From Gallaecimonas sp. GXIMD4217 (lineage in GTDB: Bacteria > Pseudomonadota > Gammaproteobacteria > Enterobacterales > Gallaecimonadaceae): a stretch of DNA of 64,000 nt. Shown one piece after another: positions 21,421 through 30,393 of this stretch; the first letter of the stretch is position 1, and each line of letters opens with the position of its first letter. The DNA lies in NCBI RefSeq assembly GCF_038087665.1, contig NZ_CP149925.1, positions 3,100,870-3,164,869 on the forward strand, given 5' to 3'. A program made the translations under genes and the position numbers. The notes under the pieces were generated by a model. It was not told the origin of the DNA and did no database searches. It saw only the letters and a list, made by a program, of their open reading frames with translations.

Positions 21421-21424
21421 AGAC

Positions 21425-21446
21425 AAGGGGCTTAGGCCCCTTTCTT
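21425..21446 (+). terminator. Terminator after the S9 peptidase
   Basis: Stem AAGGGGC / GCCCCTT with a short loop followed by TCTT, five bases past the stop codon. Confidence 0.75.
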
Positions 21447-21555
21447 ATTCCCTGGGCCGTTTTACGGCATCGTTTTGGATTCCGCCTGCATGACGGCAAC
21501 GCTTACGCGCCTAGCAGGCCATGTTGACAAAAATCGACCTTGCAAGGTTCTTATG

Positions 21556-21634
21556 CTAGCTTGCTGACATATATAAATTTAAATCCAACTTGCAAGCTTC
21601 CTTAACTTGTAAGGCCATATATTCAGCGTTAGCT
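21556..21634 (+). other. attC-like element upstream of an AT-rich gene
   Basis: The two ends are complementary: AGCTTGCTGACATATAT (from 21558) pairs with ATATATTCAGCGTTAGCT (ending 21634), leaving one extrahelical C, which is the attC hallmark. The 3' end TCAGCGTTAGCT resembles the attC R' core GTTRRRY with one mismatch; the AAC of the expected R'' box is not kept. Inside are short hairpins (CCTTA-acttg-TAAGG). Length about 79 bases is in the attC range. The element sits 19 bases before a low-GC gene. Confidence 0.4.
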
Positions 21635-21653
21635 GTATAAGGAAGGTTGGCAT

Positions 21654-22190
21654 ATGAAATCAATTTTATTTATTTTCCTTTGTTTATTTTCTGTTTTTGA
21701 GGTTCAAGCCAATCAGTTAATTTTGGTCACAAAGGTACTGTCGGAAGAAGTAGTAAAACGTAACTTTGATGGCGATGAGAACCCAAGGTTAAAACCGTTT
21801 AAATTAGAACAGTCGAATGCTTGTGGTATACAGTTTGTTAAACTTTATGTTGAAAGCGTCTTAGATGGAGAATTCGATGAGCAAGTAATTGATGCTCATG
21901 TGATATTAGGCGAGTGGTGCGGACAGCCATTTAAGCCCTTTCAAGAGTATGTTGTAAGATTATTCGATAAAGAAGATTCCATTGTTTCAATACATCGTAC
22001 TCAATTGGATGGTTGGGAGGCGTTCAATACATATAGTATTGACAAGCTTTCAAATAATGAGCGAGCTTTAATTAAAGACTGGCACATTAAGCATTTTGAT
22101 CATTTAACACCTTCGGTGATTAGTGATTTTAATGGCAAGCCAGTAATTAAAATCAATGACTTAAAAGCGTGGTATACAGCTAACAAGTGA
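21654..22190 (+). CDS. AT-rich secreted hypothetical protein, possible integron-cassette gene
   Basis: 178 residues with a signal peptide (MKSILFIFLCLFSVFEVQA). Base composition and codons (many AAA, TTA, ATT, GAT) are far more AT-rich than every neighbour, a sign of transfer. GGAAGG gives a good ribosome binding site 8 bases before ATG. Mature region has two cysteines (SNACGIQF, LGEWCGQPF) and no family I recognise. A 12-base perfect inverted repeat brackets the gene: GTTAGCTGTATA (21628-21639) and TATACAGCTAAC (22173-22184), the latter inside the last codons. Confidence 0.85.
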   Translation: MKSILFIFLCLFSVFEVQANQLILVTKVLSEEVVKRNFDGDENPRLKPFKLEQSNACGIQFVKLYVESVLDGEFDEQVIDAHVILGEWCGQPFKPFQEYVVRLFDKEDSIVSIHRTQLDGWEAFNTYSIDKLSNNERALIKDWHIKHFDHLTPSVISDFNGKPVIKINDLKAWYTANK

Positions 22191-22211
22191 CTGTGGTGTT
22201 CAGTCAACAGA

Positions 22212-22847
<636 letters not shown>

Positions 22848-22862
22848 TCACAAGGAGGTGCT

Positions 22863-23390
22863 ATGCGCTATAGACGTTCACGGCTGGCAGGCGGCACCTT
22901 CTTTTTCACGGTCAACCTGGCTGAGCGCAGCCAAAATTTGTTGGTCCATCACATTGCGACGCTTCGTTCGGCCGTTGCTCGTGTGAAGCGTCGACACCCG
23001 TTCCATATCGATGCCATGGTGGTTTTGCCGGATCACCTCCATGCTGTCTGGACCTTGCCGCAAGATGATGACAACTACCCGATGAGATGGCGGCTTATCA
23101 AGGGCAACTTCTCTCGCATGTTACCGAAGGGAGAGCGCCTTTCGGCCAGCAGGGCCCGGCAGGGAGAACGGGGTATTTGGCAGCGTCGTTATTGGGAGCA
23201 TGAAATCCGGGACGAGAGCGATTATTACCGCCACATCGATTATGTTCACTACAACCCAGTAAAACACGGTCTCGTAGACCGTTGTCGTGATTGGCCTTAT
23301 TCCAGCTTCCATCGCTATGTCAGACAGGGCATGCTATCGATAAACTGGGGTGCATCCGGTTCAGAGACTGGTTCAGATTTCGGGGAGTAA
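22863..23390 (+). CDS. REP-associated tyrosine transposase (RAYT, Y1_Tnp)
   Basis: 175 residues, single-strand HUH nuclease related to IS200/IS605 TnpA. The metal-binding His-x-His is in VVLPDHLHAVWTLP, and the nucleophile tyrosine lies in the DYYRHIDYVHYNPVKHGLV helix. RAYTs bind and process REP hairpins near their own gene; both flanks here carry such hairpins in opposite orientation. AAGGAGG before the ATG is a strong ribosome binding site. It looks intact. Confidence 0.93.
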   Translation: MRYRRSRLAGGTFFFTVNLAERSQNLLVHHIATLRSAVARVKRRHPFHIDAMVVLPDHLHAVWTLPQDDDNYPMRWRLIKGNFSRMLPKGERLSASRARQGERGIWQRRYWEHEIRDESDYYRHIDYVHYNPVKHGLVDRCRDWPYSSFHRYVRQGMLSINWGASGSETGSDFGE

Positions 23391-23403
23391 GGCTTGGGTA
23401 GTG

Positions 23404-23439
23404 ATGTTGGGATTCGTTCCTCATCCCAACCTACGGGCT
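23404..23439. repeat. REP-like hairpin, right flank of the RAYT gene
   Basis: GATGTTGGGAT, a 9-base loop, then ATCCCAACCTACGGGCT. Stem GTTGGGAT/ATCCCAAC (23406-23413 and 23423-23430). It has the same CTACGGGC shoulder as the left hairpin but in inverted orientation. Confidence 0.8.
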
Positions 23440-23501
23440 ATGCCCGAAAGACGTCAAGTAAGGACGCGGCCTTGCCCGCCGACAATGGAGCCAAGGAAAA
23501 C

Positions 23502-23855
23502 ATGAAACGCCTATGGCTGTTAGCCAACATGGCTGCCTTGCCGGTGCTGGCAGGGCAGCCCACCTACACTTTGCTGGGCGATATCGACAGTCGCTTTGCC
23601 GCCCTTGAGGCCGAGGCAGTACAAAACATCGATGCCATTGCTTTTAACGAGGGAGAACAGCCTGATCTTTGGCTGAATGATGCCGTCCGGGATCGCCGTC
23701 GCCGTTTCGAATGTGGCTTGATCCTACGACCAAAGACGCCCGAACCCAGGCTCCTTTTCACGCTCCACTATCTTGGTGGCAATGAACGCTGGACTCCGAT
23801 CCTGGGCGATAGCCGTCACTATAGTTATTGGGCGGTTGGCGAGGCCGGGCAATGA
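23502..23855 (+). CDS. Secreted hypothetical protein
   Basis: 117 residues starting MKRLWLLANMAALPVLAGQ, a signal peptide; AAGGAAAAC precedes the ATG. The longer open frame begins inside the REP hairpin and is not used. The rest (YTLLGDIDSRFAALEAEAVQN, a DRRRRFECGLILRP segment, YSYWAVGEAGQ) matches nothing I recognise. It ends in an ATGA-type overlap with a very small downstream reading frame, so the two are probably cotranslated. Confidence 0.6.
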   Translation: MKRLWLLANMAALPVLAGQPTYTLLGDIDSRFAALEAEAVQNIDAIAFNEGEQPDLWLNDAVRDRRRRFECGLILRPKTPEPRLLFTLHYLGGNERWTPILGDSRHYSYWAVGEAGQ

Positions 23856-23977
23856 TGTTGCGCTACCTACTTATCGGTCTGCTAAGCAGCCTGTCGACCC
23901 TCTACCTGGCTGGCATGCTCGCAGGGTACAACGATCAGCCACAAGACATGGTCTGCTCCATCGAGTTCATCCCTTAA
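23852..23977 (+). CDS. Small single-span membrane peptide (41 aa)
   Basis: Reading frame of 41 codons beginning ATGATG, overlapping the previous gene stop by 4 bases: MMLRYLLIGLLSSLSTLYLA followed by GMLAGYNDQPQDMVCSIEFIP. One hydrophobic helix near the N-terminus. The overlap and continuous coding character suggest a real small gene; no family is known to me. Confidence 0.45.
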   Translation: MMLRYLLIGLLSSLSTLYLAGMLAGYNDQPQDMVCSIEFIP

Positions 23978-24556
23978 TCTTCCTGCGACTGCTGGTACTA
24001 GGCGCCGTCGGTGGATACCCTCCAAACCGCCCAGGGCATAGGCTCAATGTGCTGACCGTGGACGGCATCGATAGGACGGCACTGCCGCAATGCCAGGCCT
24101 CGCCTTCCAGCCCATAACTTGGGACCAGCCCGTAGGTTGGGACAAAGCCAAGGTACATTGCCCGGCTTGAATGGCCGCAGCGCGGCCAAGATCCCCTCAT
24201 AAGCAGCCGAGGTGGAGCAAGTGATAGGGTATGGCCGGCATGGACGCCGGCCAAGGCGCTGCTGAGCATGGAGCGAATCAGCGCCGTGCCCCGGCAAGCG
24301 AGCGAAACCGAGGGAACCCGCAGGGCTGCGATTAGGGAGAGGGCTTTTGGTGACTTTTGGCCCGTCAAAAGTCACGCCCCCCCGCAGGGGATCTCGAAGA
24401 AAGCAACTTTCCGATGCGACTGGACTAAGGCACATCCACAGGACCAGGCATACCCAAAGCAACCAAAAACCTACCCCACCGCCACAGTGGTATCGAACTT
24501 GTCCCGCTTGATGGAGATCAGGGTGCGGTCCGGGGCCCTCAAGCAAGGTGCCTCAA
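23978..24556. other. Gene-poor stretch with repeat fragments
   Basis: No convincing gene. It holds two adjacent 18-base near-copies of the RAYT REP arm (24109-24126 CAGCCCATAACTTGGGAC and 24127-24144 CAGCCCGTAGGTTGGGAC), a TGGCCGC-AGC-GCGGCCA hairpin (24172-24188), GGCCGGC/GCCGGCC (24233-24252) and a 10-base hairpin GTGACTTTTG/CAAAAGTCAC (about 24349-24374). Long frames here on both strands have no coding character. Confidence 0.6.
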
Positions 24557-24558
24557 AA

Positions 24559-24588
24559 GGAAAGCCCCGGCACTGGGCCGGGGCTTTT
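24559..24588. terminator. Terminator of the DUF2750 gene
   Basis: Stem AAAGCCCCGGC / GCCGGGGCTTT with a 5-base loop and A/T runs on both sides, 12 bases beyond the minus-strand stop codon. Confidence 0.85.
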
Positions 24589-24600
24589 GGGTATGGGTAC

Positions 24601-24945
24601 TTACTGTTCCATCAGATCGCGGACAACGGTGGAGGGTTCGATTTCCGGCCCTTCCAGATCGGCATCCCAGTCGGTGCCAATGAGGATACCTTCCTCGTCC
24701 AGCTCCGCCAGCCAGGCGCCGGCGAACTCGGCCAGGGGTACGGCGGAGGCCTCGTAGGCGGTCCATTCCTCGTTACAGTGACGCTCGGCCCCTTCCTTGC
24801 TGGACCAGAAGGGCATCACCTCGGTGTTTTCGAAATCGGACGAGGCGCAGACCAGCCAGCCTTCCTCCGATTGCAGGCCCCAGACCTGCTGGCCCTGGTG
24901 GATGGCGTCGAGAAATGCTTTGTATTGCGCGTTGGAGCTGGACAT
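24601..24945 (-). CDS. DUF2750 domain protein
   Basis: 114 residues, acidic, no signal or membrane segment. AFLDAIHQGQQVWGLQSEEGW, MPFWSSKEGAERHCNEEWTAYE and PLAEFAGAWLAELDEEGILIG are typical of DUF2750, a cytoplasmic family of unknown function common in gammaproteobacteria. Monocistronic, with its own terminator downstream. Confidence 0.82.
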   Translation of the reverse strand: MSSSNAQYKAFLDAIHQGQQVWGLQSEEGWLVCASSDFENTEVMPFWSSKEGAERHCNEEWTAYEASAVPLAEFAGAWLAELDEEGILIGTDWDADLEGPEIEPSTVVRDLMEQ

Positions 24946-25090
24946 GGCGTCACCTTTTGGCTCTGTCTGATGTGCCCCATTATGGATCGCCTTTGTGACC
25001 CTTGTCTGACTTTCTTTGCCCCAGGCGCCACATTGACTTATCCCAACGCCGGTGCGACCTTACCGGCAAAATACCAATGAGAACAGCCAC

Positions 25091-25735
25091 ATGAGCATCA
25101 AGGCATTCTGGCGGCAGAACGGCTTCAGCATCACCTTCGAGTTCATCTCCATCTTCGTCGGCCTGATGCTGGCGCTGTGGATCAACAACTGGAACCAGGC
25201 CAGGCAGGACAGCAACACCGCCCACACCCTGATGGCCAAGGTGGTTTACGAGCTCAAGCAGAACAGCGGCCGGCTGACCAGGAACTACGACAACCTGCTG
25301 GCCTTTGAAGCATCGATCAACAGGGAAATCGCCAGGCTGAAAGATGAAAAGGCCCCGCCCGAAACCAAGCTGTCCCTGGAGATCAGCCAAAGCGAATACG
25401 ACGACGGCGTCTGGAGCTTCGCCAAGAACCGCGCCGCCCTCAACCGCATCCCGGTGGAGGATCTGCTGCAGGCCGCCAATGCCTACCAGGAGCAGGAGCT
25501 GGCCTACCGGCGCCAGGCCAGGCTGTACGACGAAGACATCACGGTGCTGCTCGAGCGACTGCTGGACAAAAACGGTGGCGACGACCAGGAAAGGGAGCAG
25601 GTACTCAACGCCCTGACCGCCATCCACTTCAAGATCCAGCCGACCAGGGCCTTCCTGAAAGAAGCTCTGGAGGAAAACGCCGAGGCCATCCAGGCCCTGG
25701 AGCCCAAGTACGGCAGCGCCAGCCAGGCCGGCTGA
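25091..25735 (+). CDS. Single-span membrane protein, DUF6090-like
   Basis: 214 residues. One membrane helix at about 15-33 (FISIFVGLMLALWINNWNQ), followed by a long charged, helical domain likely outside or along the membrane. The helix ending in INNWN resembles DUF6090-type proteins of unknown role. The ATG at 25091 is chosen because it starts directly before the membrane helix; the longer frame from 25052 adds an unrelated leader. Resemblance is limited to the N-terminal region. Confidence 0.6.
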   Translation: MSIKAFWRQNGFSITFEFISIFVGLMLALWINNWNQARQDSNTAHTLMAKVVYELKQNSGRLTRNYDNLLAFEASINREIARLKDEKAPPETKLSLEISQSEYDDGVWSFAKNRAALNRIPVEDLLQAANAYQEQELAYRRQARLYDEDITVLLERLLDKNGGDDQEREQVLNALTAIHFKIQPTRAFLKEALEENAEAIQALEPKYGSASQAG

Positions 25736-25742
25736 GCAGGGC

Positions 25743-26081
25743 TCAGGCCAGCCGGGCGCCGTTGGGCACGGCCTGGTCCGGGGTGCAGAGCACCACGGCG
25801 CCGTCCTCGCGATGGAAGCCGGTGACCAGGCACTGGGACTTCAGGGGCCCTATCTGCTTGGCCGGGAAGTTGACCACCGCCACCACCTGCCTGCCCAGCA
25901 GGCCGTCCCTGTCGTAGAGGTCGGTGAGCTGGGCCGAGGACTTCAGCACCCCGATGTCGCCACCGAAGTCCACATGGAGGATCCAGGCCGGCTTCCTGGC
26001 TTCGGGAAAGGGGTTCACGTCCACCACTGTGCCTACCCGCAACTCCACCTTGGCGAAGTCGTCCCAGCCGATCTCGTTCAT
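25743..26081 (-). CDS. csaA: CsaA-like tRNA-binding/chaperone protein
   Basis: 112 residues, a single OB-fold tRNA-binding domain: FAKVELRVGTVVDVNPFPEAR, PAWILHVDFG, GRQVVAVVNFPAKQIGPLKS, and VTGFHREDGAVVLCTP. CsaA of Bacillus has export-chaperone activity and binds tRNA. AAGGAGAGAGG lies just before ATG. It overlaps the HHH-protein stop by 4 bases, forming a three-gene minus-strand set with aaaT. Confidence 0.88.
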   Translation of the reverse strand: MNEIGWDDFAKVELRVGTVVDVNPFPEARKPAWILHVDFGGDIGVLKSSAQLTDLYDRDGLLGRQVVAVVNFPAKQIGPLKSQCLVTGFHREDGAVVLCTPDQAVPNGARLA

Positions 26082-26344
26082 CTGCCTCTCTCCTTGAGCG
26101 TCTGCTTGCGCTCCGCTGTGTAGTACCACCAGCTCCGCTTTGGCGCCCCTTCCATATAGCGCACCGCCGAGATGAACACGTCGATGACACAGGGGTCATG
26201 GCGCGCCCCGGTCAGCCGGCAGAGCTTGTCATAGAGGGCATAGGGGTCCTGGCCCCTGAGCTGATCCGGTTCCTGGATGCCGAGCAGCTCCAGGTCGGCG
26301 GCCGTGGCCGGACCGACATTGGGCAGGTCGGTGAGTCTAGCCAT
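26078..26344 (-). CDS. Helix-hairpin-helix protein (pathogenicity-locus/Cdd1 family)
   Basis: 88 residues. LTDLPNVGPATAADLELLGI is a helix-hairpin-helix; DPYALYDKLCRLTGARHDPCVIDVFISAVRYMEG followed by KRSWWYYTAERK is the Cdd1-type signature. Members are sometimes called mitomycin-resistance related; function is not established. Overlaps both neighbours (8 bases with the acetyltransferase, 4 with csaA). Confidence 0.8.
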   Translation of the reverse strand: MARLTDLPNVGPATAADLELLGIQEPDQLRGQDPYALYDKLCRLTGARHDPCVIDVFISAVRYMEGAPKRSWWYYTAERKQTLKERGR

Positions 26345-26831
26345 GATTGAGCCTGGCCATCAGCAGCGCATCCACATAGCGCCCTTCCCGAAAGGCGTAA
26401 TCCCGGGCCAGGCCTTCCTGCTCGAAGCCGTGCCTGCGGTACAGGGCGATGGCGGCCTCGTTGTCGGCATACACCTCCAGCTCCAGGCGCCTCAGGTTGA
26501 GCCAGTTGTCGGCCAGCTCCACCGCTGCCGCCAGCAGCGCCGAGCCCACCCCCTGGCCGCGGGCGCGCTCGCACACCGCCATGCCGAGGTCACCCACGTG
26601 GCGCCGCCTGAGCCTGGCGTTGGCCATCAGGCTCAGCTGGCCGAGGATCTGCCCGTCCGATTCCGCCACCAGGCAGTGCATGTTGGCGTCGGCCAGCATG
26701 GCTTCCAGGCGCTTCCGCCAGCCTTCCAGGCCGGGGTGGGGCAACTGCAGGGTGCCGCCAAAACAGCTGGGCTGGGCATAAAGGGCGTGGATCCCTGCCA
26801 GGTCGGTCATCTCGGCGCTGCGTATCTTCAT
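26337..26831 (-). CDS. GNAT acetyltransferase, AaaT (YhhY)-like
   Basis: 164 residues. IRSAEMTDLAGIHALYAQPS, a GTLQLPHPGLEGWRKRL segment, RRRHVGDLGMAVCERARGQGVGSALL with the acetyl-CoA loop RGQGVG, and YADNEAAIALYRRHGFEQEG correspond position by position to E. coli YhhY, an N-acetyltransferase acting on some L-amino acids. The ATG at 26831 follows AGGGAAAAAGG. Substrate here is inferred from similarity. Confidence 0.85.
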   Translation of the reverse strand: MKIRSAEMTDLAGIHALYAQPSCFGGTLQLPHPGLEGWRKRLEAMLADANMHCLVAESDGQILGQLSLMANARLRRRHVGDLGMAVCERARGQGVGSALLAAAVELADNWLNLRRLELEVYADNEAAIALYRRHGFEQEGLARDYAFREGRYVDALLMARLNHG

Positions 26832-26900
26832 CCTTTTTCCCTGCTTAATCGCCTGCGGTTCAATCACTTATATCACCGGATTAGATCTTGCCCAAGCCCC

Positions 26901-27037
26901 TGTCCGTGCCGCTGTCCGCCGGACAGCGGACAGCGAAAACGGACACATGGCATCCGCTTTCCAGAACTTCGCACAGGCTTCAAATTCTTAAATATCAAGG
27001 AATTACAAAAAATTATCTCCCTTGGCACGGCCCTTGA
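26901..27037 (+). promoter_or_regulatory. Sigma-54 promoter with clustered upstream activator half-sites
   Basis: TGGCACG (27023-27029) and TTGAT (27033-27037) match the -24/-12 sigma-54 consensus TGGCACG-N4-TTGCW with one change. Upstream are five hexamers of one kind: TGTCCG at 26901 and 26913, and its complement CGGACA at 26920, 26927 and 26940. The central pair forms a perfect 10-base inverted repeat around 26919. Distances of about 80-120 bases to the promoter suit a bacterial enhancer-binding protein, very likely the regulator encoded at the end of this operon. Confidence 0.8.
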
Positions 27038-27069
27038 TATGTCCTGGTCAGTTGCCTTGGGAGGACCCC

Positions 27070-28338
27070 ATGATCAAAGACACCTCGGGACAGGACGTGA
27101 TTGTCCGCAAGAAGACCAACCTCAAGACCTGGCTCTGGGCCGGCGCCGGCATCATCGCCCTGCTGGGCCTGGGCAGCGCCGTGGCCCGCTGGCAGGCCTG
27201 GAGCGAGAACGACGCCGTGGTGGCCAGGGCCGAGCTGCGCCTGGCCCAGGTGGCCGTCGCCGACATCAGCCGCGATACGGTGGTGCAGGGCCGCATCGTT
27301 GCCGCCGACAGCCCCACCCTCTACAGCCCGGCCCAGGGCGTGGTCACCTATGCCATCAAGGCCGGTGACGCCGTCAAACAGGGTCAGCTGCTGGCCGAGA
27401 TCGACAGCCCGGCCCTGACCTCCAGCCTCAAGCAGGAACAGGCCAACCTGGCCCGCCTCAAGGGCGAGCTGGAGCGGCTGCAGATCCAGGCCCGCCGCCA
27501 GGCCCTGGAGAACCAGCAGGCGGTGGATCTGGCCAGGGTGGACCTGGACGCCGCCGAGCGGGAGATGCGCCGCGCCGAGCTGTCCCTGGCCAAGCAGGTG
27601 ATCAGCCAGCTGGACCATGAGCAGGCCCAGGACGAACTGGCCAGGGCCAGGCTGCGCCACCGCCAGAGCGAACAGAACGCCGGCCTGGCCAAGGACGTGG
27701 CCACCTTCGAGCAGCAGAACCTGCAGCACCAGGTGGACAGCCAGGCGCTGGTGGTGGCCGAGCTGCAGCGCCAGGTGGACCAGCTGCAGGTGCGCTCGCC
27801 GGTGTCCGGCATGGTCGGCGCCCTGGCCAGCAACCAGAAGGGCGCCGTCACCGCCCACCAGGCCCTGCTGACCGTGGTGGATCTGTCCAGCTTCGAGGTG
27901 GAGGTGCAGGTGCCGGACAACTACGCCGACGATCTGGGCCTGGCCATGCCGGTCAGCATCCGCCTGAACGGCGCCAACTTCCCCGGCGAGGTGGCCGCCA
28001 TCAGCCCCGAGGTGATCGGCAGCCAGGTCAACGCCCGGTTGCGCTTCGTGGGCGACATTCCCGCCAACCTGCGCCAGAACCAGCGCCTGACCGCCACCAT
28101 CAAGCTGGAGAGCCGCAACCAGGTGCTGGCCGTGCAGCGCGGCGCCTTCGTCGACGCCGACGGCGGCCGCTACGCCTTCCGCCTTGACGGCGATCGGGCC
28201 ATACGCACCCCCATTCGCCTCGGCGCCATGGGCATGAAGCAGGTCGAGATCCTCGACGGCCTCAGCCCGGGCGACACCATCATCGTTTCCGACACCAGCC
28301 GCTTCAAAGACGCCAACAGTCTGCTGCTGACCGAATAA
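27070..28338 (+). CDS. HlyD/MacA-type periplasmic adaptor subunit
   Basis: 422 residues. Membrane anchor at about 19-36 (WLWAGAGIIALLGLGSAVA), then a biotinyl-lipoyl-like half (SPAQGVVTYAIKAGDAVKQGQLLAEIDSP), a long coiled coil (about 115-240), the second lipoyl half (VRSPVSGMVGALASNQKGAVTA) and beta-barrel/MP domains. It should link the ABC exporter to an outer-membrane channel that is not encoded here. The ATG at 27070 has GGGAGGA upstream and lies 33 bases past the sigma-54 promoter; the longer frame to 27022 would start inside the promoter. Confidence 0.93.
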   Translation: MIKDTSGQDVIVRKKTNLKTWLWAGAGIIALLGLGSAVARWQAWSENDAVVARAELRLAQVAVADISRDTVVQGRIVAADSPTLYSPAQGVVTYAIKAGDAVKQGQLLAEIDSPALTSSLKQEQANLARLKGELERLQIQARRQALENQQAVDLARVDLDAAEREMRRAELSLAKQVISQLDHEQAQDELARARLRHRQSEQNAGLAKDVATFEQQNLQHQVDSQALVVAELQRQVDQLQVRSPVSGMVGALASNQKGAVTAHQALLTVVDLSSFEVEVQVPDNYADDLGLAMPVSIRLNGANFPGEVAAISPEVIGSQVNARLRFVGDIPANLRQNQRLTATIKLESRNQVLAVQRGAFVDADGGRYAFRLDGDRAIRTPIRLGAMGMKQVEILDGLSPGDTIIVSDTSRFKDANSLLLTE

Positions 28339-28359
28339 ACCAGAAAGAGGGACTTACCC

Positions 28360-29049
28360 ATGTTACAGATGGACCATATCCGCAAGGTGTTCCGCACCGA
28401 GATGATCGAGACCCATGCCCTGCGCGACTTCAGCCTGACCGTGCGCGAGGGGGAATTCGTCGCCGTTACCGGCCCGTCCGGCTCCGGCAAGACCACCTTC
28501 CTCAACACCGCCGGCCTGCTGGAAAGCTTCGACGGCGGCAAGTACCTGCTGGACGGGGTGGACGTATCCAACCTCAACGACAACGAGCGCTCCCGGCTGC
28601 GCAACGAGAAGATCGGCTTCATCTTCCAGGGCTTCAACCTGATCCCCGACCTCAGCCTGTACGACAACATCGACGTGCCGCTGCGCTACCGCGGCCTGGG
28701 CACAAAGGAGCGCAAGCGCCGTATCGAAGAGGCCCTGGAGCGGGTCGGCCTGGCCGCCCGCCACGGCCACCTGCCCTCCCAGCTCAGCGGTGGCCAGCAG
28801 CAGCGGGTGGCCATAGCCCGGGCCCTGGCCGGCGAGCCCGCCTTCCTGCTGGCGGACGAGCCCACCGGCAACCTGGACTCGCTGATGGCCCGCCAGGTCA
28901 TGGAGCTGCTGGAGACCATCAACGAGGCTGGCACCACCATCGTCATGGTCACCCATGACCCCGACCTGGCCCGCCGTGCCCAACGCAACATCCAGATCGT
29001 CGACGGCCAGGTGGCCGACTTCGCCTTCGACGACGCCAGGACCGCCTGA
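28360..29049 (+). CDS. ABC transporter ATP-binding protein (MacB/LolD type)
   Basis: 229 residues. Walker [12 protein letters not shown]-loop [19 protein letters not shown], signature [15 protein letters not shown], Walker [14 protein letters not shown] and H-loop VTHD are intact. This branch powers mechanotransmission exporters such as MacB rather than ordinary importers. Second gene of the exporter operon, 21 bases after the adaptor. Confidence 0.95.
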   Translation: MLQMDHIRKVFRTEMIETHALRDFSLTVREGEFVAVTGPSGSGKTTFLNTAGLLESFDGGKYLLDGVDVSNLNDNERSRLRNEKIGFIFQGFNLIPDLSLYDNIDVPLRYRGLGTKERKRRIEEALERVGLAARHGHLPSQLSGGQQQRVAIARALAGEPAFLLADEPTGNLDSLMARQVMELLETINEAGTTIVMVTHDPDLARRAQRNIQIVDGQVADFAFDDARTA

Positions 29050-29059
29050 GGAGCCGACC

Positions 29060-30382
29060 ATGTTCGCCTATTACTTCCGCCTGGCCTGGCTGTCCATCCG
29101 CAAGACCCCGATGATGTCCGCCCTCATGGTGCTGGCCATCGCCGTGGGCGTGGGTGTGGCCATGACCACCCTGACCCTGCAGTACATGATGTCCAAGAAC
29201 CCCCTGGCCCATAAGAACGAGGTGCTCTACTCCGTGCAGCTGGACGCCTGGGATCCGGACCAGCCGGCCATGAACACCACCACCCACATGCCGGACCTGC
29301 TCACCTACCAGGACGCCAGCGCCCTGCTGCGTTCCGACATCCCGCTGCGCCAGGCCGCCATGCACCGCTTCGGCGGCGCCGTGCAGGTTCCGGACAGCGA
29401 GGTGCCCGCCCACCTGGCCGACGCCAGGGTCACCGGCCGGGACTTCTTCGGCATGTTCGACGTGCCCTTCCTGTACGGCGGCCCCTGGAGCGCCAGCGCC
29501 GATATGGAGGCCGTCTACCAGCTGGTGCTGGGCCGGGCCCTCAACGACCGCCTGTTCAACGGCGACAATAGCGTCGGCCGCACCCTGATGCTGGACGGCA
29601 AGGCCTTCACCGTGGTTGGCGTCATCGACCACTGGGAACTGACCCCCAAGGTCTACGACGTCACCAACGGCCCCCTCAACGACGTCGAGGAGCTGTTCAT
29701 GCCCTTCGGCCTGCACCGGGCCCTGGAGATCAGCACCTGGGGCAATACCAACGGCTGGAGCGAAGAGGAACAGAACAGCTACGAGGACTTCCTCAACTCC
29801 GAATCCACCTGGCTGCAATACTGGGTGGAACTGCCGGACGCCGAGGCCAGGGCTCGCTACCAGCAGTTCCTGGCCGGTTACATCGAGCAGCAGCAGGCCC
29901 AGGACAGGTTCCAGAACAAGCGCGAACACAAGTACGCCCTCAGTACGCCCGAGCAGTGGCTGGCCATCAACAGGGTGGTGAGCAACGACACCAAGGTGCT
30001 CAGCCTGCTCAGCCTGGCCTTCCTGCTGGTGTGCGTGGTCAACACCGTGGCCCTGCTGCTGGCCAAGTTCCTGCGCAAGGCCCCCGAGGCCGGGGTGCGC
30101 CGGGCCCTGGGCGCCAGCCGCGGCGCCATCTTCGCCCAGCACCTGATCGAGAGCGGCTGTATCGGCCTGTTGGGTGGGGCCCTGGGCATCGGCCTGGCCC
30201 TGCTCGGCCTGACCGGCCTGGACCGGCTGATACCGGGCCAGGTGGACAAGGTAGCCCAGATGGACTGGCTGATGCTGCTGGCCGCCGTCGGCCTGGCCAT
30301 ACTGGCCAGCCTGCTGGCCGGCCTCTACCCGGCCTGGCGTATCGGCCGCACCAATCCCGCCCACTACCTCAAGACCCAGTAA
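29060..30382 (+). CDS. ABC transporter permease, MacB/FtsX type (first)
   Basis: 440 residues. N-terminal helix ([19 protein letters not shown]), a large periplasmic MacB core domain (about 45-310), then three C-terminal helices typical of FtsX folds ([62 protein letters not shown]). [21 protein letters not shown] is the coupling-helix region. The start at 29060 follows GAGGAGCC. Forms a heterodimer with the next gene product by inference. Confidence 0.92.
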   Translation: MFAYYFRLAWLSIRKTPMMSALMVLAIAVGVGVAMTTLTLQYMMSKNPLAHKNEVLYSVQLDAWDPDQPAMNTTTHMPDLLTYQDASALLRSDIPLRQAAMHRFGGAVQVPDSEVPAHLADARVTGRDFFGMFDVPFLYGGPWSASADMEAVYQLVLGRALNDRLFNGDNSVGRTLMLDGKAFTVVGVIDHWELTPKVYDVTNGPLNDVEELFMPFGLHRALEISTWGNTNGWSEEEQNSYEDFLNSESTWLQYWVELPDAEARARYQQFLAGYIEQQQAQDRFQNKREHKYALSTPEQWLAINRVVSNDTKVLSLLSLAFLLVCVVNTVALLLAKFLRKAPEAGVRRALGASRGAIFAQHLIESGCIGLLGGALGIGLALLGLTGLDRLIPGQVDKVAQMDWLMLLAAVGLAILASLLAGLYPAWRIGRTNPAHYLKTQ

Positions 30383-30393
30383 GGAGACAGCTC

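Noticed and set aside
24471-24546. Minus-strand tail reading DRTLISIKRDKFDTTVAVG and stop
   Set aside because: It looks protein-like for about 25 codons, but upstream it runs straight into the DUF2750 terminator and I cannot name a family; too short to call a gene remnant.
27022-27069. Upstream start of the periplasmic adaptor gene
   Set aside because: It would place translation inside the sigma-54 promoter and before the expected transcription start.
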